64,000 nucleotides of DNA, from NCBI GenBank assembly GCA_946628005.1, contig CAMOWA010000001.1, positions 119,549 through 183,548 of the forward strand, written 5' to 3'. Below the pieces are notes generated by a model that saw only the letters and a list, made by a program, of their open reading frames with translations, ran no database searches and was not told where the DNA came from. Both the position numbers and the translations under genes were made by a program. Of the stretch, positions 7,810 to 17,200 are shown piece by piece; position 1 is the first letter of the stretch, and each line of letters opens with the position of its first letter. The DNA is from an uncultured Caryophanales bacterium. Lineage in GTDB: Bacteria > Bacillota_I > Bacilli_A > RF39 > UBA660.

Positions 7810-8814
7810 TTACACTAATAAACTATTATAAATATCTTTTAATTTTTTTCCAATTGTTTTTATGTCTCTTTCTTGTGCTATTTTATATGCCTCGTTTCCT
7901 AAATATGGTAATTCGTCATTCAATATTTTTTTAATTTTATCTTCAAACTCTTCTATATCTTTAGCCTTGTATACATTTTTTCCATCCTCTAGCCATTCTG
8001 AAAAGACCGGGATATCTCTTATTAAGGCTTTGGTTTTACAGGCACAAGCTTCTATTATTGGAATTCCTTCTGTTTCTTCTAAAGTTGGGAATAAGTATAA
8101 ATCACATCCATTCATAGCTTCAACTATTCTTTTTTGGTCAACATATCCTGCAAAAGTTAAATTATCTAACTTTGTTCGAACTGCCTTTCTTACATCTTTT
8201 GTAGCGATAGAAAGAGGACTTGATCCAAACCAAATAAATTTATAATCTGGTAAACGTTTTGCTAAATTAACAAAATCAACAATTCCTTTTCTTCTACTAT
8301 ATAAACCAATTCCTATTATTACTTTATCTTTTTCTGTATAGTTATACCTTTTTCTGAAATTTTCTCTATCATTTTCATTTCGTTTAAATAAATTCAATTC
8401 TATTCCATTTGAAAGGGCAACTATCTTTTTATTTTCTAATCCTTTATATCCTTCTAGAAGTTTTTTTGAATATGGAGTTGGAGTTATTATAATATCTCCT
8501 AGAGAATAACATTTTATTAGTATTTGTTTAAATATTTTTGATGTTTGTCTTCCAAAAATAAACCCATCTTTATAGTCTTCTTCTGTTGAATGAGCATGAT
8601 AAACAATTTTTTTTCCTTGTTTTTTTGCTTTTTTTGCAAGTAGATATGATTTTAAAAAATATGTATTAATATGCAAGATATCATAATCATCATTTGGATT
8701 AGTTGTATATTCTATTCCTACTTCATCAAGTGCTTTCATTTGATGTTTTATAGCTTTACCAAATCCACTTTTTCCAATTGTTTTTTCTCCTTCTGTATAA
8801 AGTAAAATTTTCAT
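7810..8814 (-). CDS. cpoA: GT4 glycolipid glycosyltransferase, CpoA-like
   Basis: A 334-aa family 4 glycosyltransferase. The N-terminal half (MKILLYTEGEKTIGKSGFGKAIKHQ, TTNPNDDYDILHINTY, YHAHSTEEDYKDGF) closely follows CpoA of streptococci. CpoA adds galactose to glucosyl-diacylglycerol, making the diglycosyl lipid that anchors lipoteichoic acid. The C-terminal nucleotide-sugar domain shows GIGLYSRRKGI and the E-x7-E donor motif in EETEGIPIIEACACK. It is a peripheral, inner-leaflet membrane enzyme with no transmembrane helix. ATG 8814 follows AGAGGTATAT. It sits just after a WXG-CHAP hydrolase gene on the same strand. The exact sugar transferred is inferred. Confidence 0.8.
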   Translation of the reverse strand: MKILLYTEGEKTIGKSGFGKAIKHQMKALDEVGIEYTTNPNDDYDILHINTYFLKSYLLAKKAKKQGKKIVYHAHSTEEDYKDGFIFGRQTSKIFKQILIKCYSLGDIIITPTPYSKKLLEGYKGLENKKIVALSNGIELNLFKRNENDRENFRKRYNYTEKDKVIIGIGLYSRRKGIVDFVNLAKRLPDYKFIWFGSSPLSIATKDVRKAVRTKLDNLTFAGYVDQKRIVEAMNGCDLYLFPTLEETEGIPIIEACACKTKALIRDIPVFSEWLEDGKNVYKAKDIEEFEDKIKKILNDELPYLGNEAYKIAQERDIKTIGKKLKDIYNSLLV

Positions 8815-8827
8815 ATATACCTCTTTC

Positions 8828-9691
8828 TTATACTTTCGTTAAATCTACTCCGTTTTGCCATCCCCAACCAATATATCCTTTATGTCCGTTGCAGTTTGCA
8901 TATTGTTTTGATGACCATTCTTCTAAATCTTGTACTCCTCCTTGGTCGGCTACTTTACCATTTCCTAAATAGACTGCTACGTGTCCATATGGGTTGTTGT
9001 TTCCACCTTCTGTTGGCCAACCAGATCCATATACCATTGCTCCAACAGGTATATTATCTTTATCAGTTGAAACGCCAAAATTTTTCCATGCTGTATAAGC
9101 GTCTGGCTGTAATTCTCTTTTTATTCCAGTAGCTTTTTCCCATGCTTTTTCAGCCCACTCTTCGCATAAGTTGTTGTAGCCTCCACCGGATCTTTTAGCT
9201 GCTATATCAGCAACATTTTGCATTTTTTCATTTGTTTGAGTTGAACCATATGAAGGATTTGGTGCATAAGTTGAAGAAACGTTTTCTGAAAATGATGTAG
9301 TTTCAATGCTTCCGTTACTTGCTATTTCTAATTCATTATTAATTTCATTCTTTAATCGTTCTATTTCTTTTTTATAGTTTGAAATACTATTACTATATTC
9401 ATTTTTTTCATGATCAGTAGTAGCATTATTATAATAGTGTTCTGCTTTTTTTAAATTTTCTTTAGCCATCTCATATTGTTCATATAAGGTACAGGCAGCT
9501 GCATATGCAGTCATTTCTTTCGAAATAATGCTCTCACCTTCGCTAACAAAACTTTCTCCTATATTTGTTAAATTTTCATATGATGGTCCTTGCCAAACAG
9601 ATGATAAATTTTGTATTTCTTTTTGATAATTTTCCATTGCCTTTTTTAAGTTATCCAAGTCAGAGCTTACTTTACCAGCTGTTTCTATAAT
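8828..9691 (-). CDS. WXG-type N-terminal plus CHAP peptidoglycan hydrolase, probable Type VII effector
   Basis: The protein combines an N-terminal helical WXG100-like domain (VWQGPSYENL gives the W-x-G turn) and coiled coil with a C-terminal CHAP amidase/endopeptidase domain. The catalytic Cys is in NLCEEWAEKAW and the His in YGHVAVYLGNGK. There is no signal peptide, so Type VII export is likely, giving a secreted cell-wall hydrolase. The track begins at a TTG (9658) with no ribosome site. The frame stays open upstream through ATAGAAACAGCTGGTAAA, the expected start of the first WXG helix, and the only ribosome-like site (AGAAGGTG) points to ATA 9688 or ATT 9691. I extended the gene to 9691; the exact start is uncertain. 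Confidence 0.75.
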   Translation of the reverse strand: MIETAGKVSSDLDNLKKAMENYQKEIQNLSSVWQGPSYENLTNIGESFVSEGESIISKEMTAYAAACTLYEQYEMAKENLKKAEHYYNNATTDHEKNEYSNSISNYKKEIERLKNEINNELEIASNGSIETTSFSENVSSTYAPNPSYGSTQTNEKMQNVADIAAKRSGGGYNNLCEEWAEKAWEKATGIKRELQPDAYTAWKNFGVSTDKDNIPVGAMVYGSGWPTEGGNNNPYGHVAVYLGNGKVADQGGVQDLEEWSSKQYANCNGHKGYIGWGWQNGVDLTKV

Positions 9692-9819
9692 AGCACCTTC
9701 TTTCCTATATTTTTACTTTATTCTAGCATTTTATTTATAAAAAATAAAGAAAAGTTTTGTTTTTCTACTTATATTGTAGATTAAAAGTATATAAAAATAA
9801 TGAAAAATAAAAAAAGCAC

Positions 9820-9848
9820 TTGAAATAAAAGCTTAAATCTTGTATAAT
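9820..9848 (+). promoter_or_regulatory. Promoter of tRNA-Arg
   Basis: TTGAAA (9820-9825), 17-base spacer, TATAAT (9843-9848), about 20 bases upstream of the mature tRNA. Confidence 0.8.
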
Positions 9849-9868
9849 TAGACATGTCAGTTGAATTT

Positions 9869-9945
9869 GTCTGCGTAGCTCAGCTGGATAGAGCAATCGC
9901 CTTCTAAGCGATCGGTCAGGCGTTCGAGTCGCCTCGCGGACACCA
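9869..9945 (+). tRNA. tRNA-Arg(TCT)
   Basis: A 77-nt cloverleaf. The acceptor GTCTGCG/CGCGGAC closes, the anticodon stem ATCGC/GCGAT encloses loop CTTCTAA with anticodon TCT (decodes AGA), and the T-arm is GGCGTTCGAGTCGCC. CCA is encoded. Confidence 0.95.
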
Positions 9946-9956
9946 TTTTATTAATA

Positions 9957-9987
9957 AAACTATTGTTGGTCAATAGTTTTTTTGTTT
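9957..9987. terminator. Terminator after tRNA-Arg, overlapping the 3' end of gerM
   Basis: ACTATTG-TTGGT-CAATAGT followed by TTTTTTTG on the plus strand. The hairpin encodes the last codons of the opposing gerM. Confidence 0.75.
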
Positions 9988-10868
9988 TTATAAATATACT
10001 GATACTTTTTATCTTCTATTTCAAATACTACCATATTAACATTATAGTTATCAAAAACGGAATAAGAAATTGTATTAAGTATTTTTTCACTTGAATCTTT
10101 ACAACTATCTTTTAAATATTCATTAAAATTCAAAAACAAAATATTTTCTTCTTCTCTATAATTTATTAATTTTACTTTTTCTGGTATATAACTTATTAAC
10201 CCCTTCTTTGTTCTTTTTAATTCATCTACTATTATTTCTATTTTTTCTCTTTTATCATTTAAATATTTTGTTACAGGAACATAATAAGTATTTGTATTAT
10301 CTAAATAATATATTACTACTTTATTAGTATCTTTTATACTATTTAATAAATATTCATTATTAATACCAATATTTTTAGAGAGTTTTGTATAATTCTTCCA
10401 GGGAATTTTTTCTATTAAAAAAGAAACATAATTAATATTATCTAGTTCTAAAAGAGAGTATGTTATTCCTGTTATTAATTGTTTTTCATTTGATACATTT
10501 TTTATATCTTTTGAAAAATTTAATATTAAGTGATCATCTTCTAATTTATAACTTAGTAATTTTGTTGTATTTGGTATATATCCTTTTAATTCATTATTAT
10601 TTGTTTTTATTTTTAAATTATCAATTATTATTTCTATTTTATCTTTTAATTGATTACTATCTATGAATATATCTTTTTTTACCAGGAAGTTTTTATTATT
10701 TACTAAATAAATTGTATCTGTATTTATATTAGATATGTCATTTATCTCAAGAGTAGTCTGAATTACATTTTTTTTATTTGTTATTTTAGGAATAGTATAA
10801 ATAGTTAATAATGTATAAATTAAAATAGAAGTTATTAATATTTTTCTTATTGCTTTTTTTCTTAACAT
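9960..10868 (-). CDS. gerM: Germination/sporulation protein GerM (two GerMN domains)
   Basis: A 302-aa protein with an N-terminal membrane anchor (ILITSILIYTLLTIYTI) and two similar extracytoplasmic repeats. Each repeat contains a YIPNTTKLLSYKLEDDHLILNFS or YIPEKVKLINYREEENILFLNF block typical of GerMN domains. GerM is needed in Bacillus for efficient sporulation and germination and acts in the space between forespore and mother cell. The next gene upstream is gerE, reproducing the gerE-gerM neighbourhood of Bacillus subtilis. ATG 10868 follows AGGTGAATTT. The lipoprotein Cys of some homologues is not evident, so anchoring by a transmembrane helix is more likely. Confidence 0.8.
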   Translation of the reverse strand: MLRKKAIRKILITSILIYTLLTIYTIPKITNKKNVIQTTLEINDISNINTDTIYLVNNKNFLVKKDIFIDSNQLKDKIEIIIDNLKIKTNNNELKGYIPNTTKLLSYKLEDDHLILNFSKDIKNVSNEKQLITGITYSLLELDNINYVSFLIEKIPWKNYTKLSKNIGINNEYLLNSIKDTNKVVIYYLDNTNTYYVPVTKYLNDKREKIEIIVDELKRTKKGLISYIPEKVKLINYREEENILFLNFNEYLKDSCKDSSEKILNTISYSVFDNYNVNMVVFEIEDKKYQYIYKNKKTIDQQ

Positions 10869-10914
10869 AAATTCACCTATTTTATTATATGAAAAAGCGT
10901 ACTATTATAGTACG

Positions 10915-11118
10915 CTATATGAATAATTCTTTTAGTTTAATTAGTTCTACTACAGCGCTAGCTCTTCCATTTACACCTAGTTTTTGCATAACATTTGAAA
11001 TATGATTACGTACTGTTTTTTCACTTATTTTTAGTTTTGTAGCAATTTCTTTTGTAGTGTAATTTTCAATTAATAAACTAAAGATTTCTTTTTCTCTTGG
11101 AGTTAAAATATTATTCAT
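10915..11118 (-). CDS. gerE: Sporulation transcription factor GerE (LuxR-type HTH)
   Basis: A 67-aa protein consisting almost only of a LuxR/GerE helix-turn-helix. LTPREKEIFSLL is followed by TTKEIATKLKISEKTVRNHI and the dimer helix NVMQKLGVNGRASAVVEL, nearly identical to Bacillus GerE. GerE acts late in the mother cell with sigma-K to switch coat genes on or off. ATG 11118 follows TAGGTGATAGATA. Its neighbours gerM and a SpoIIIAH-like gene are all sporulation genes on the same strand. In this window cotZ-like and cotJBC are plausible targets; that is an inference. Confidence 0.92.
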   Translation of the reverse strand: MNNILTPREKEIFSLLIENYTTKEIATKLKISEKTVRNHISNVMQKLGVNGRASAVVELIKLKELFI

Positions 11119-11176
11119 TATCTATCACCTAAAATATTGTATGATAGAAAAAATCTTTGTTGTAGGATTTTACCTA

Positions 11177-11683
11177 CTATTTTTTTTGGAATTTTACTGT
11201 AATATCCATTTTATTATTATATTCTTTTTGTATTAATCTCATTATATTGTTTGCTATTGTAGAATCATGTTTATCTGAGACACAAACTGCATTAACATTA
11301 TTATTTTCTATTTTAATAAAACAATCAAGTTTATATTCTTTTTTTATTTCCTTTTCTATTTTTTCTTCTGTTCCTTGCACTTCGTTTAAATATTTTAATT
11401 CTTCATATACGTTATTTTTTTCTTCGTTAGAAAGAGTATCTTTTGTTAATTTTTCTTGTAATCCGTCCATTTTTTCTTGACGTTCTTCTTGTAAATTTAC
11501 TCTCATTGCAACAAGTGGGCTTTCTTCTTTAACTTCATTTATCACTTTTTGTTTACTTGTTTTTATTTTATTTGTTTCTTCTGCTACTTTTTCTAATAGA
11601 CTATTTGGCATCGTAATATAGTATACTCCTAGGATTAATATTAGGCTAAAAAGGGTCAAAAACCATAGATTTTGTTTGTTCAT
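11177..11683 (-). CDS. spoIIIAH: SpoIIIAH-like stage III sporulation protein
   Basis: A 168-aa bitopic membrane protein. It has an N-terminal helix (LWFLTLFSLILILGVYYITMP), a charged coiled-coil linker, and a C-terminal ring-building domain with VQGTEEKIEKEIKKEY, NVNAVCVSD and a final beta-strand DITVKFQ. This layout and length match SpoIIIAH, the mother-cell half of the SpoIIQ-SpoIIIAH channel linking mother cell and forespore. The rest of a spoIIIA operon is not next to it in this window, which is unusual compared with Bacillus. ATG 11683 has GGAGGAGACATAAA upstream. Confidence 0.75.
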   Translation of the reverse strand: MNKQNLWFLTLFSLILILGVYYITMPNSLLEKVAEETNKIKTSKQKVINEVKEESPLVAMRVNLQEERQEKMDGLQEKLTKDTLSNEEKNNVYEELKYLNEVQGTEEKIEKEIKKEYKLDCFIKIENNNVNAVCVSDKHDSTIANNIMRLIQKEYNNKMDITVKFQKK

Positions 11684-11738
11684 TTTATGTCTCCTCCATT
11701 CAGTAAAATATATGAAAAAAACAAATAGATTATTCCAT

Positions 11739-12989
11739 CTACTTGTTTATTATTTTTTCTACTGCTTTCATTAAACCAATTTTACCATAGGGATAAGTAA
11801 GTGATCCTTGCATGTAAGCAATATATGGTTCACGAATTGGTCCATCGCAAGATAATTCAATAGAAGAGCCTTGAGTAAAAGATCCACTAGCCATAACTAC
11901 TTTATCAGAATATCCTGGCATATCCCATGCTTCAACAACTGCATTTGCATCAATTGCTGATCCTTCTTGTATTCCTCTTGTAAATTCAATTAATTTATTT
12001 GAGTCATTAAAAATAATGTTTTGTACAATATCTACTCTTTCTTCATCATATCTTGGTTCAACTTCATATCCTAACTCTTCTAGTACTTTGCTTGCTAAAA
12101 CCGCTGTTTTTAAGGCAGATGCGACTACTGATGGAGCCATATATATGCCTTGAAGAAATTGTTTATTTATTCCTAAAGTCGGCCCTACTTCTCTTCCTTC
12201 TCCAGGAAGGGTTAATCTTTCTGCACATAGTTCTACTAAATCATGTCTTCCTGCAATATAGGCACCATTAGGAGCAATTCCTCCTCCTAGATTTTTTATT
12301 AGAGATCCTACAATAACATCTGCACCTACACTGGTTGGTTCACTACTTGATACAAATTCACAATAACAATTATCAACCATTATTATGATATCATTATCAA
12401 TTTCTTTTATTATTTTTATTACTTTTCCAAGTTTTTCTAATGATAAGCTTTTTCTTTCTGAATATCCTTTACTTCTTTGTATTTCAATTACTTTGACTTT
12501 ATTATTATTTAAAAAATCTTTTATCTTGTCATAATCAAAGTCATCATTTACTAAATCTATTTGTTCATACTTTATTCCAAAACTTTTTAATGAGCTTTTA
12601 TTTTCTTTAATTCCAATTACTTCATCTAGAGTATCATATGGTTTTCCACTAATACTAAGCAAGATATCGTTTGGTCTTAAAAGAGCAAATAGACAAACTG
12701 TTAGAGCATGAGAGCCTGATATAAATTGACTTCTTACGATAGCATCTTCTGCTCCTAATATATCTTTAAAAATATTTTCAATTGTCTCTCTTCCTAAATC
12801 ATTATAACCATATCCTGTAGTAGAATTAAAACAAGACTCTGTCACTTTGTTTTTATGAAAACTTGATAATACTTTTAAACTATTGTATTCACATGCTTCA
12901 TCAATTTTTTCAAATTCTTCCTTGCATTTTTTTTCACATTTATCTATTAAATCAACTGTTTTTTGACTAATTCCTAACGTATTATACAT
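11739..12989 (-). CDS. ynbB: PLP-dependent Met gamma-lyase-like enzyme, YnbB family
   Basis: A 416-aa fold-type I PLP enzyme of the family annotated as aluminium resistance protein or methionine gamma-lyase-like (YnbB). Signatures are CFNSTTGYGYNDLGRE near the N-terminus, the glycine-rich SQFISGSHAL cofactor loop, the MVDNCYCEF Asp that holds the pyridine ring, and the Schiff-base Lys in VGSLIKNLGGGIAPNGAYIAG. Substrate specificity of the family is poorly known. It is cytoplasmic. Its start at ATG 12989 follows GAGAGGATGATAAT, 15 bases after the FabG-like gene, so the two are probably cotranscribed. Confidence 0.85.
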   Translation of the reverse strand: MYNTLGISQKTVDLIDKCEKKCKEEFEKIDEACEYNSLKVLSSFHKNKVTESCFNSTTGYGYNDLGRETIENIFKDILGAEDAIVRSQFISGSHALTVCLFALLRPNDILLSISGKPYDTLDEVIGIKENKSSLKSFGIKYEQIDLVNDDFDYDKIKDFLNNNKVKVIEIQRSKGYSERKSLSLEKLGKVIKIIKEIDNDIIIMVDNCYCEFVSSSEPTSVGADVIVGSLIKNLGGGIAPNGAYIAGRHDLVELCAERLTLPGEGREVGPTLGINKQFLQGIYMAPSVVASALKTAVLASKVLEELGYEVEPRYDEERVDIVQNIIFNDSNKLIEFTRGIQEGSAIDANAVVEAWDMPGYSDKVVMASGSFTQGSSIELSCDGPIREPYIAYMQGSLTYPYGKIGLMKAVEKIINK

Positions 12990-13004
12990 ATTATCATCCT
13001 CTCT

Positions 13005-13739
13005 TTAATCATTATACTTTCCACCATCTACTCGAATGATAGCATCATTTATGTAACTTGCTTTATTGCTTGCTAAAAAAAGAACTATTTTTGCTATTTC
13101 ATCTGGCGTTGCAAATCTTCCAAGTAATATTTTTTTTCTTTCTTTTTCTATTTGATCTATACTTAAATCTTTATTCATATCTGTTTTCGTCCATCCTGGA
13201 CAGATACAATTAACATTTATAAATGGAGCCAAACTTCTAGCAAAATTATGTGTTAAGGATATTACTCCTGCTTTTGATGCATCATAATCACAACTTTCTG
13301 GATAGTATGTATCTATAGCATTTGTAGATGAAATATTTATAATTTTACCTTTTTTATTTTCTAACATAATTTTGCCTGCATATTTTGAACATAAATAAGT
13401 TCCAATTAAATTTACATCTAATATTCTTTTAAATTCTTTTATATTTTTATCTAAAATTAAACTATCTCTAGATATTCCTGCATTGTTTACTAAAATATCT
13501 ATTGTTCCAAAAGTATCTACTACTGTATTCATCATTTCTTCTACTTCTTCTTCTTTTGAAACATCACATTTTATACATAGAGTCTCTACATTGTATTTTT
13601 CTTTTATATATTTTTCTAAGTCTTTTGCTTCTTCTTCATGATGACAATAATTAATTACAACATTTATTCCATTTTTAGCAAATTCTTCAATACAACTTGC
13701 ACCTATTCCTCTATTACTTCCTGTTACTAATACAACCAT
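13005..13739 (-). CDS. Short-chain dehydrogenase/reductase, FabG-like
   Basis: A 244-aa classical SDR. The Rossmann glycine motif is TGSNRGIG at residues 6-13, with NNAGISRDS, the catalytic Ser in INISSTN and the catalytic pair in YDASKAG. The C-terminal RFATPDEIAKIVLFLAS and VDGGKYND match 3-oxoacyl-ACP reductases, which reduce beta-ketoacyl-ACP with NADPH. It is not in a fatty-acid operon here, so another alcohol or ketone substrate is possible. It is flanked by a thioredoxin-like gene upstream and the YnbB-type gene downstream with very short gaps. Confidence 0.85.
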   Translation of the reverse strand: MVVLVTGSNRGIGASCIEEFAKNGINVVINYCHHEEEAKDLEKYIKEKYNVETLCIKCDVSKEEEVEEMMNTVVDTFGTIDILVNNAGISRDSLILDKNIKEFKRILDVNLIGTYLCSKYAGKIMLENKKGKIINISSTNAIDTYYPESCDYDASKAGVISLTHNFARSLAPFINVNCICPGWTKTDMNKDLSIDQIEKERKKILLGRFATPDEIAKIVLFLASNKASYINDAIIRVDGGKYND

Positions 13740-13741
13740 TT

Positions 13742-14164
13742 TTATTCTCCTTCCAAACTTCCAAAATAATTATCAAGAAATAAATATAGTTCTTCATTAT
13801 TAGGATTTACTAATGATACTTTTAATTCTTTTTCAGATACTATTAATAAGCTTGGTATTTCTATATCCTTTTCTTCTATTATTAGTTTATCTTTTACTTT
13901 TTTTATTTCATTATTATTAGATATTTTTATATAATCGATATTATTTTCATCTAATATATTTTTTATTTCTATACAATTTGAACATTTATTATCTGTTATT
14001 AGAATAAGAAAAGTATCATTATTATTAATTTTTTTTATGATATTGGATTCTTTTAATTGAAATTTATTTCGATACATTATAATCATTAATATAATACCTA
14101 TTATTAGTAATAATAGTGTGAACCCTATCTTTTTACTAAGACTTATTAATTCCGTATCTCTCAC
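13742..14164 (-). CDS. Membrane-anchored thioredoxin-fold protein
   Basis: A 140-aa protein with one N-terminal transmembrane helix (IGFTLLLLIIGIILMIIMY) followed by a small thioredoxin-like domain. The CxxC redox motif is in DNKCSNCIEIKNIL, followed by an alpha/beta pattern ending in the cis-Pro-like IEIPSLLIVS. It probably faces outward and acts as a thiol-disulfide oxidoreductase. GTG 14164 is the start, behind GGTGGTTTTATA. It is two bases upstream of the SDR gene and likely its operon partner. The physiological substrate is unknown. Confidence 0.7.
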   Translation of the reverse strand: MRDTELISLSKKIGFTLLLLIIGIILMIIMYRNKFQLKESNIIKKINNNDTFLILITDNKCSNCIEIKNILDENNIDYIKISNNNEIKKVKDKLIIEEKDIEIPSLLIVSEKELKVSLVNPNNEELYLFLDNYFGSLEGE

Positions 14165-14216
14165 TATAAAACCACCTTTTCTTTTTTTTATTTTACTATA
14201 AATTATAAAAATAGAA

Positions 14217-14240
14217 AAGAATATCTATTTGATATTCTTA
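14217..14240 (-). terminator. Terminator of ileS
   Basis: Minus strand AAGAATATC-AAATA-GATATTCTT followed by TTCTATTTTT. The stem begins at the ileS stop codon. Confidence 0.75.
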
Positions 14241-17200
14241 AAGTCTTTCTACTTTTATAAATACTTCTTCATCATTAAGTAAGTTTTTTTCTGTAAGATT
14301 TTCGTCTTTTATTAGTTTTTCTCCTAGTACTTCATTCATTATATATTTTTTATACTTTTCAAACATTTTCTCTATTTGATTTGAGCCATTATAGTAAACG
14401 TTAATATGATCAGTAATAATAAAATCAGCATCTTTTCTTAAAGATTGTACTTTTCTTACAAATTCACGGGCTAGTCCTTCTAGTATAAGATCTTCTGTCA
14501 ATTCTGTTTCTAAAACTACAATTGTTTTACTATTACTTGTTGATGCATATCCTTCTTTTTGTTTAATTGAAATTAAGGTGTTTTCTTCCGTTAATTCAAA
14601 GTCTTCTCCAGCTAGTTTTATTTTTAGACCTTTTTCTTTTATTTTACTTATTTCATTTGATGTTAATTTTGATAAAATTTCTTGTAACTCTTTTATTTTA
14701 GGACCTAGAGTTTTTCCTAATACTTGGAAATTTGGTTTTACTATGTATTCTAAGTACTCTGTCATATTCTTTTTAAATTGTACTTCTTTTACATTTAATT
14801 CTTCTTTAATTACAGGTAATAAATCTCCTATAATCATTTCATCACTTTTTGGTAATATTAAGCTTTGAATTGGCTGACGTACTTTAATATTAACTTCTTC
14901 TCTTGCAAATCTACCTAGTGAGCAAACATCTCTTACTAAATCCATTCTTTCTTCTACTACTTCATCTATTAAGTCTTCATTTTCTACTGGGAAATCTTCT
15001 AGATGAACTGATTTATTATTTGTTAGTTTTTGATAGATTTCTTCTGTTAAAAATGGAGTAATTGGAGCACATAATTTTGATAGTGTAACAAGAGATTCAT
15101 ACATAGTTAAGTAAACTGCTTTTTTACTTTCAGTTAATTCTGAATCCCAAAATCTTCTTCTATTACTTCTAATGTACCAGTTTGATAAGTCATCATTTAA
15201 AAATGGAACAATAAGTTTACAAACTTTATTTAAATCATATTCTGCAAAAGCTTCTCTGACACTTTTAATTAATTTATTTAATTTAGATATTAACCATCTA
15301 TCTATTAATTCCCTATCCTTTACAGGTATATCATATTCTCTTGGATCAATATGATCAGCATTAGCATACATTTCGAAGAAAGAATATGCATTTTTAAAAG
15401 TAGAAATATATTTTGAATAGATTTCTTTTAATCCTTCTACATCAAATTTTAATGGAGTCCATACAGGGGATGTATGTAACATATAAAACCTTACAGTATC
15501 TGCTCCATATTCTTCCATAATTTCAAATGGAGAAATAGCATTTCCTCTTGATTTATGCATTTTTTGTCCATATTTGTCTAATAGTAAGTCATTTACTAAA
15601 ACATTTTTATATGATGACTTTCCTGTTACAAACATAGAAACTACTAATAACGAATAGAACCAGCCTCTCGTTTGATCGATACCTTCAGCTATGAAATCTG
15701 CAGGAAATTGTTCTTCAAATAATTTTTTATTTTCAAATGGATAATGATATTGAGCAAATGGCATCGAACCTGAATCAAACCAACAGTCCATTACATCTTT
15801 TACTCTTGTCATTTCTTTTCCACATTTTGGACATTTTATATGAACATCATCTACAAAAGGACGATGTAGTTCAATATTTTCATCTATTTTTTCTATTGAT
15901 TTTTCTACTAGCTCTTTTCTCGATCCAATCATGATATCTTCTCCACATTCACATCTCCATAAAGGAATTGGAGTTCCCCAATATCTATTTCTTGAAATTG
16001 CCCAATCATTCATATTTTCTAGCCAGTTTCCAAATCGTTTTTCTCCTACATAGTCTGGATACCAATGAATTTTTTTATTCTCTTCTATTATTTCTTTTTG
16101 TTTAGCAGTAGTTTTAATATATAGAGATGGTTTTGAGTAATATACAAGTGGAGTATTACATCTCCAGCAATGTGGATAATCATGATTCATTTTTTGTTTT
16201 TTGAATAATTTATCATTTTCTGCTAAATATTTGATTATTTCAACTTCAAGTTCTGAATCTACTACAAGTCTTCCTTTCCAAGGCCCTTCTGTATAGCAAC
16301 CATCCTCTCCTACTGGGTTAAGCATAGCTAAATCATATTTCATTCCTACTTCATAGTCATCTTGCCCAAATGCTGGTGCGATATGTACAATTCCTGTACC
16401 GTCATCCATAGTAACATAGTCAGCACATGTAACAATAAATTTCTTTTTATTTTCTGGGACATTTAGAATTGGCATTAGTTGTTCATATTCACGATATTCT
16501 AAATCTTTTCCTTTGTATTCTTCTACTACTTCATAGTCGTCTCCTAATATTTTGTTTGCTAGAGCTTTAGCTACTATAAATTTATATCCTTTTGATAAGC
16601 ATTTTACATATGTTTCTTTAGGATTTACGCATAAAGCTATATTTGACATTAATGTCCACGGAGTTGTAGTCCAAACTAAATAGTACGTATTTTCTTCATC
16701 TTTTGCTTTAAATGGTACATAGACAGTATTTACAGATATTTCTTTATATCCTTGAGCAACTTCGTGAGATGCTAGTCCTGTTCCACATCTTGGACACCAT
16801 GGTACAATTTTTAGACCATCATATATATATCCATCATCAAATATCTTTTTTAGAATCCACCATTCTGTTTCTATATAATTATTATCATATGTTACATAAG
16901 GATGCTCTAAATCTATAAATTGTCCCATTTCTTTTGTAAATTTTGTAAAGTATTCTTCATTTTTCCAAACGCTTTCTCGACATTTTTGGTTAAATTCTTT
17001 TATTCCATATTTTTCAATATCACCTTTACCATTGAATCCCAACTCTTTTTCTACTTGAACTTCTACTGGTAAACCATGAGTATCCCAACCTACTTTTCTT
17101 AATACTCTGTATCCTTGCATTGTTTTATATTTACAAATAGAATCTTTTATAAGTTTTGCCATCATATGATGAATTCCTGGCATTCCATTTGCTGTAGCTG

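Noticed and set aside
7743-7934. 63-aa plus-strand ORF
   Set aside because: It covers the ncRNA A promoter and the end of cpoA, has biased Phe/Leu composition and no ribosome site.
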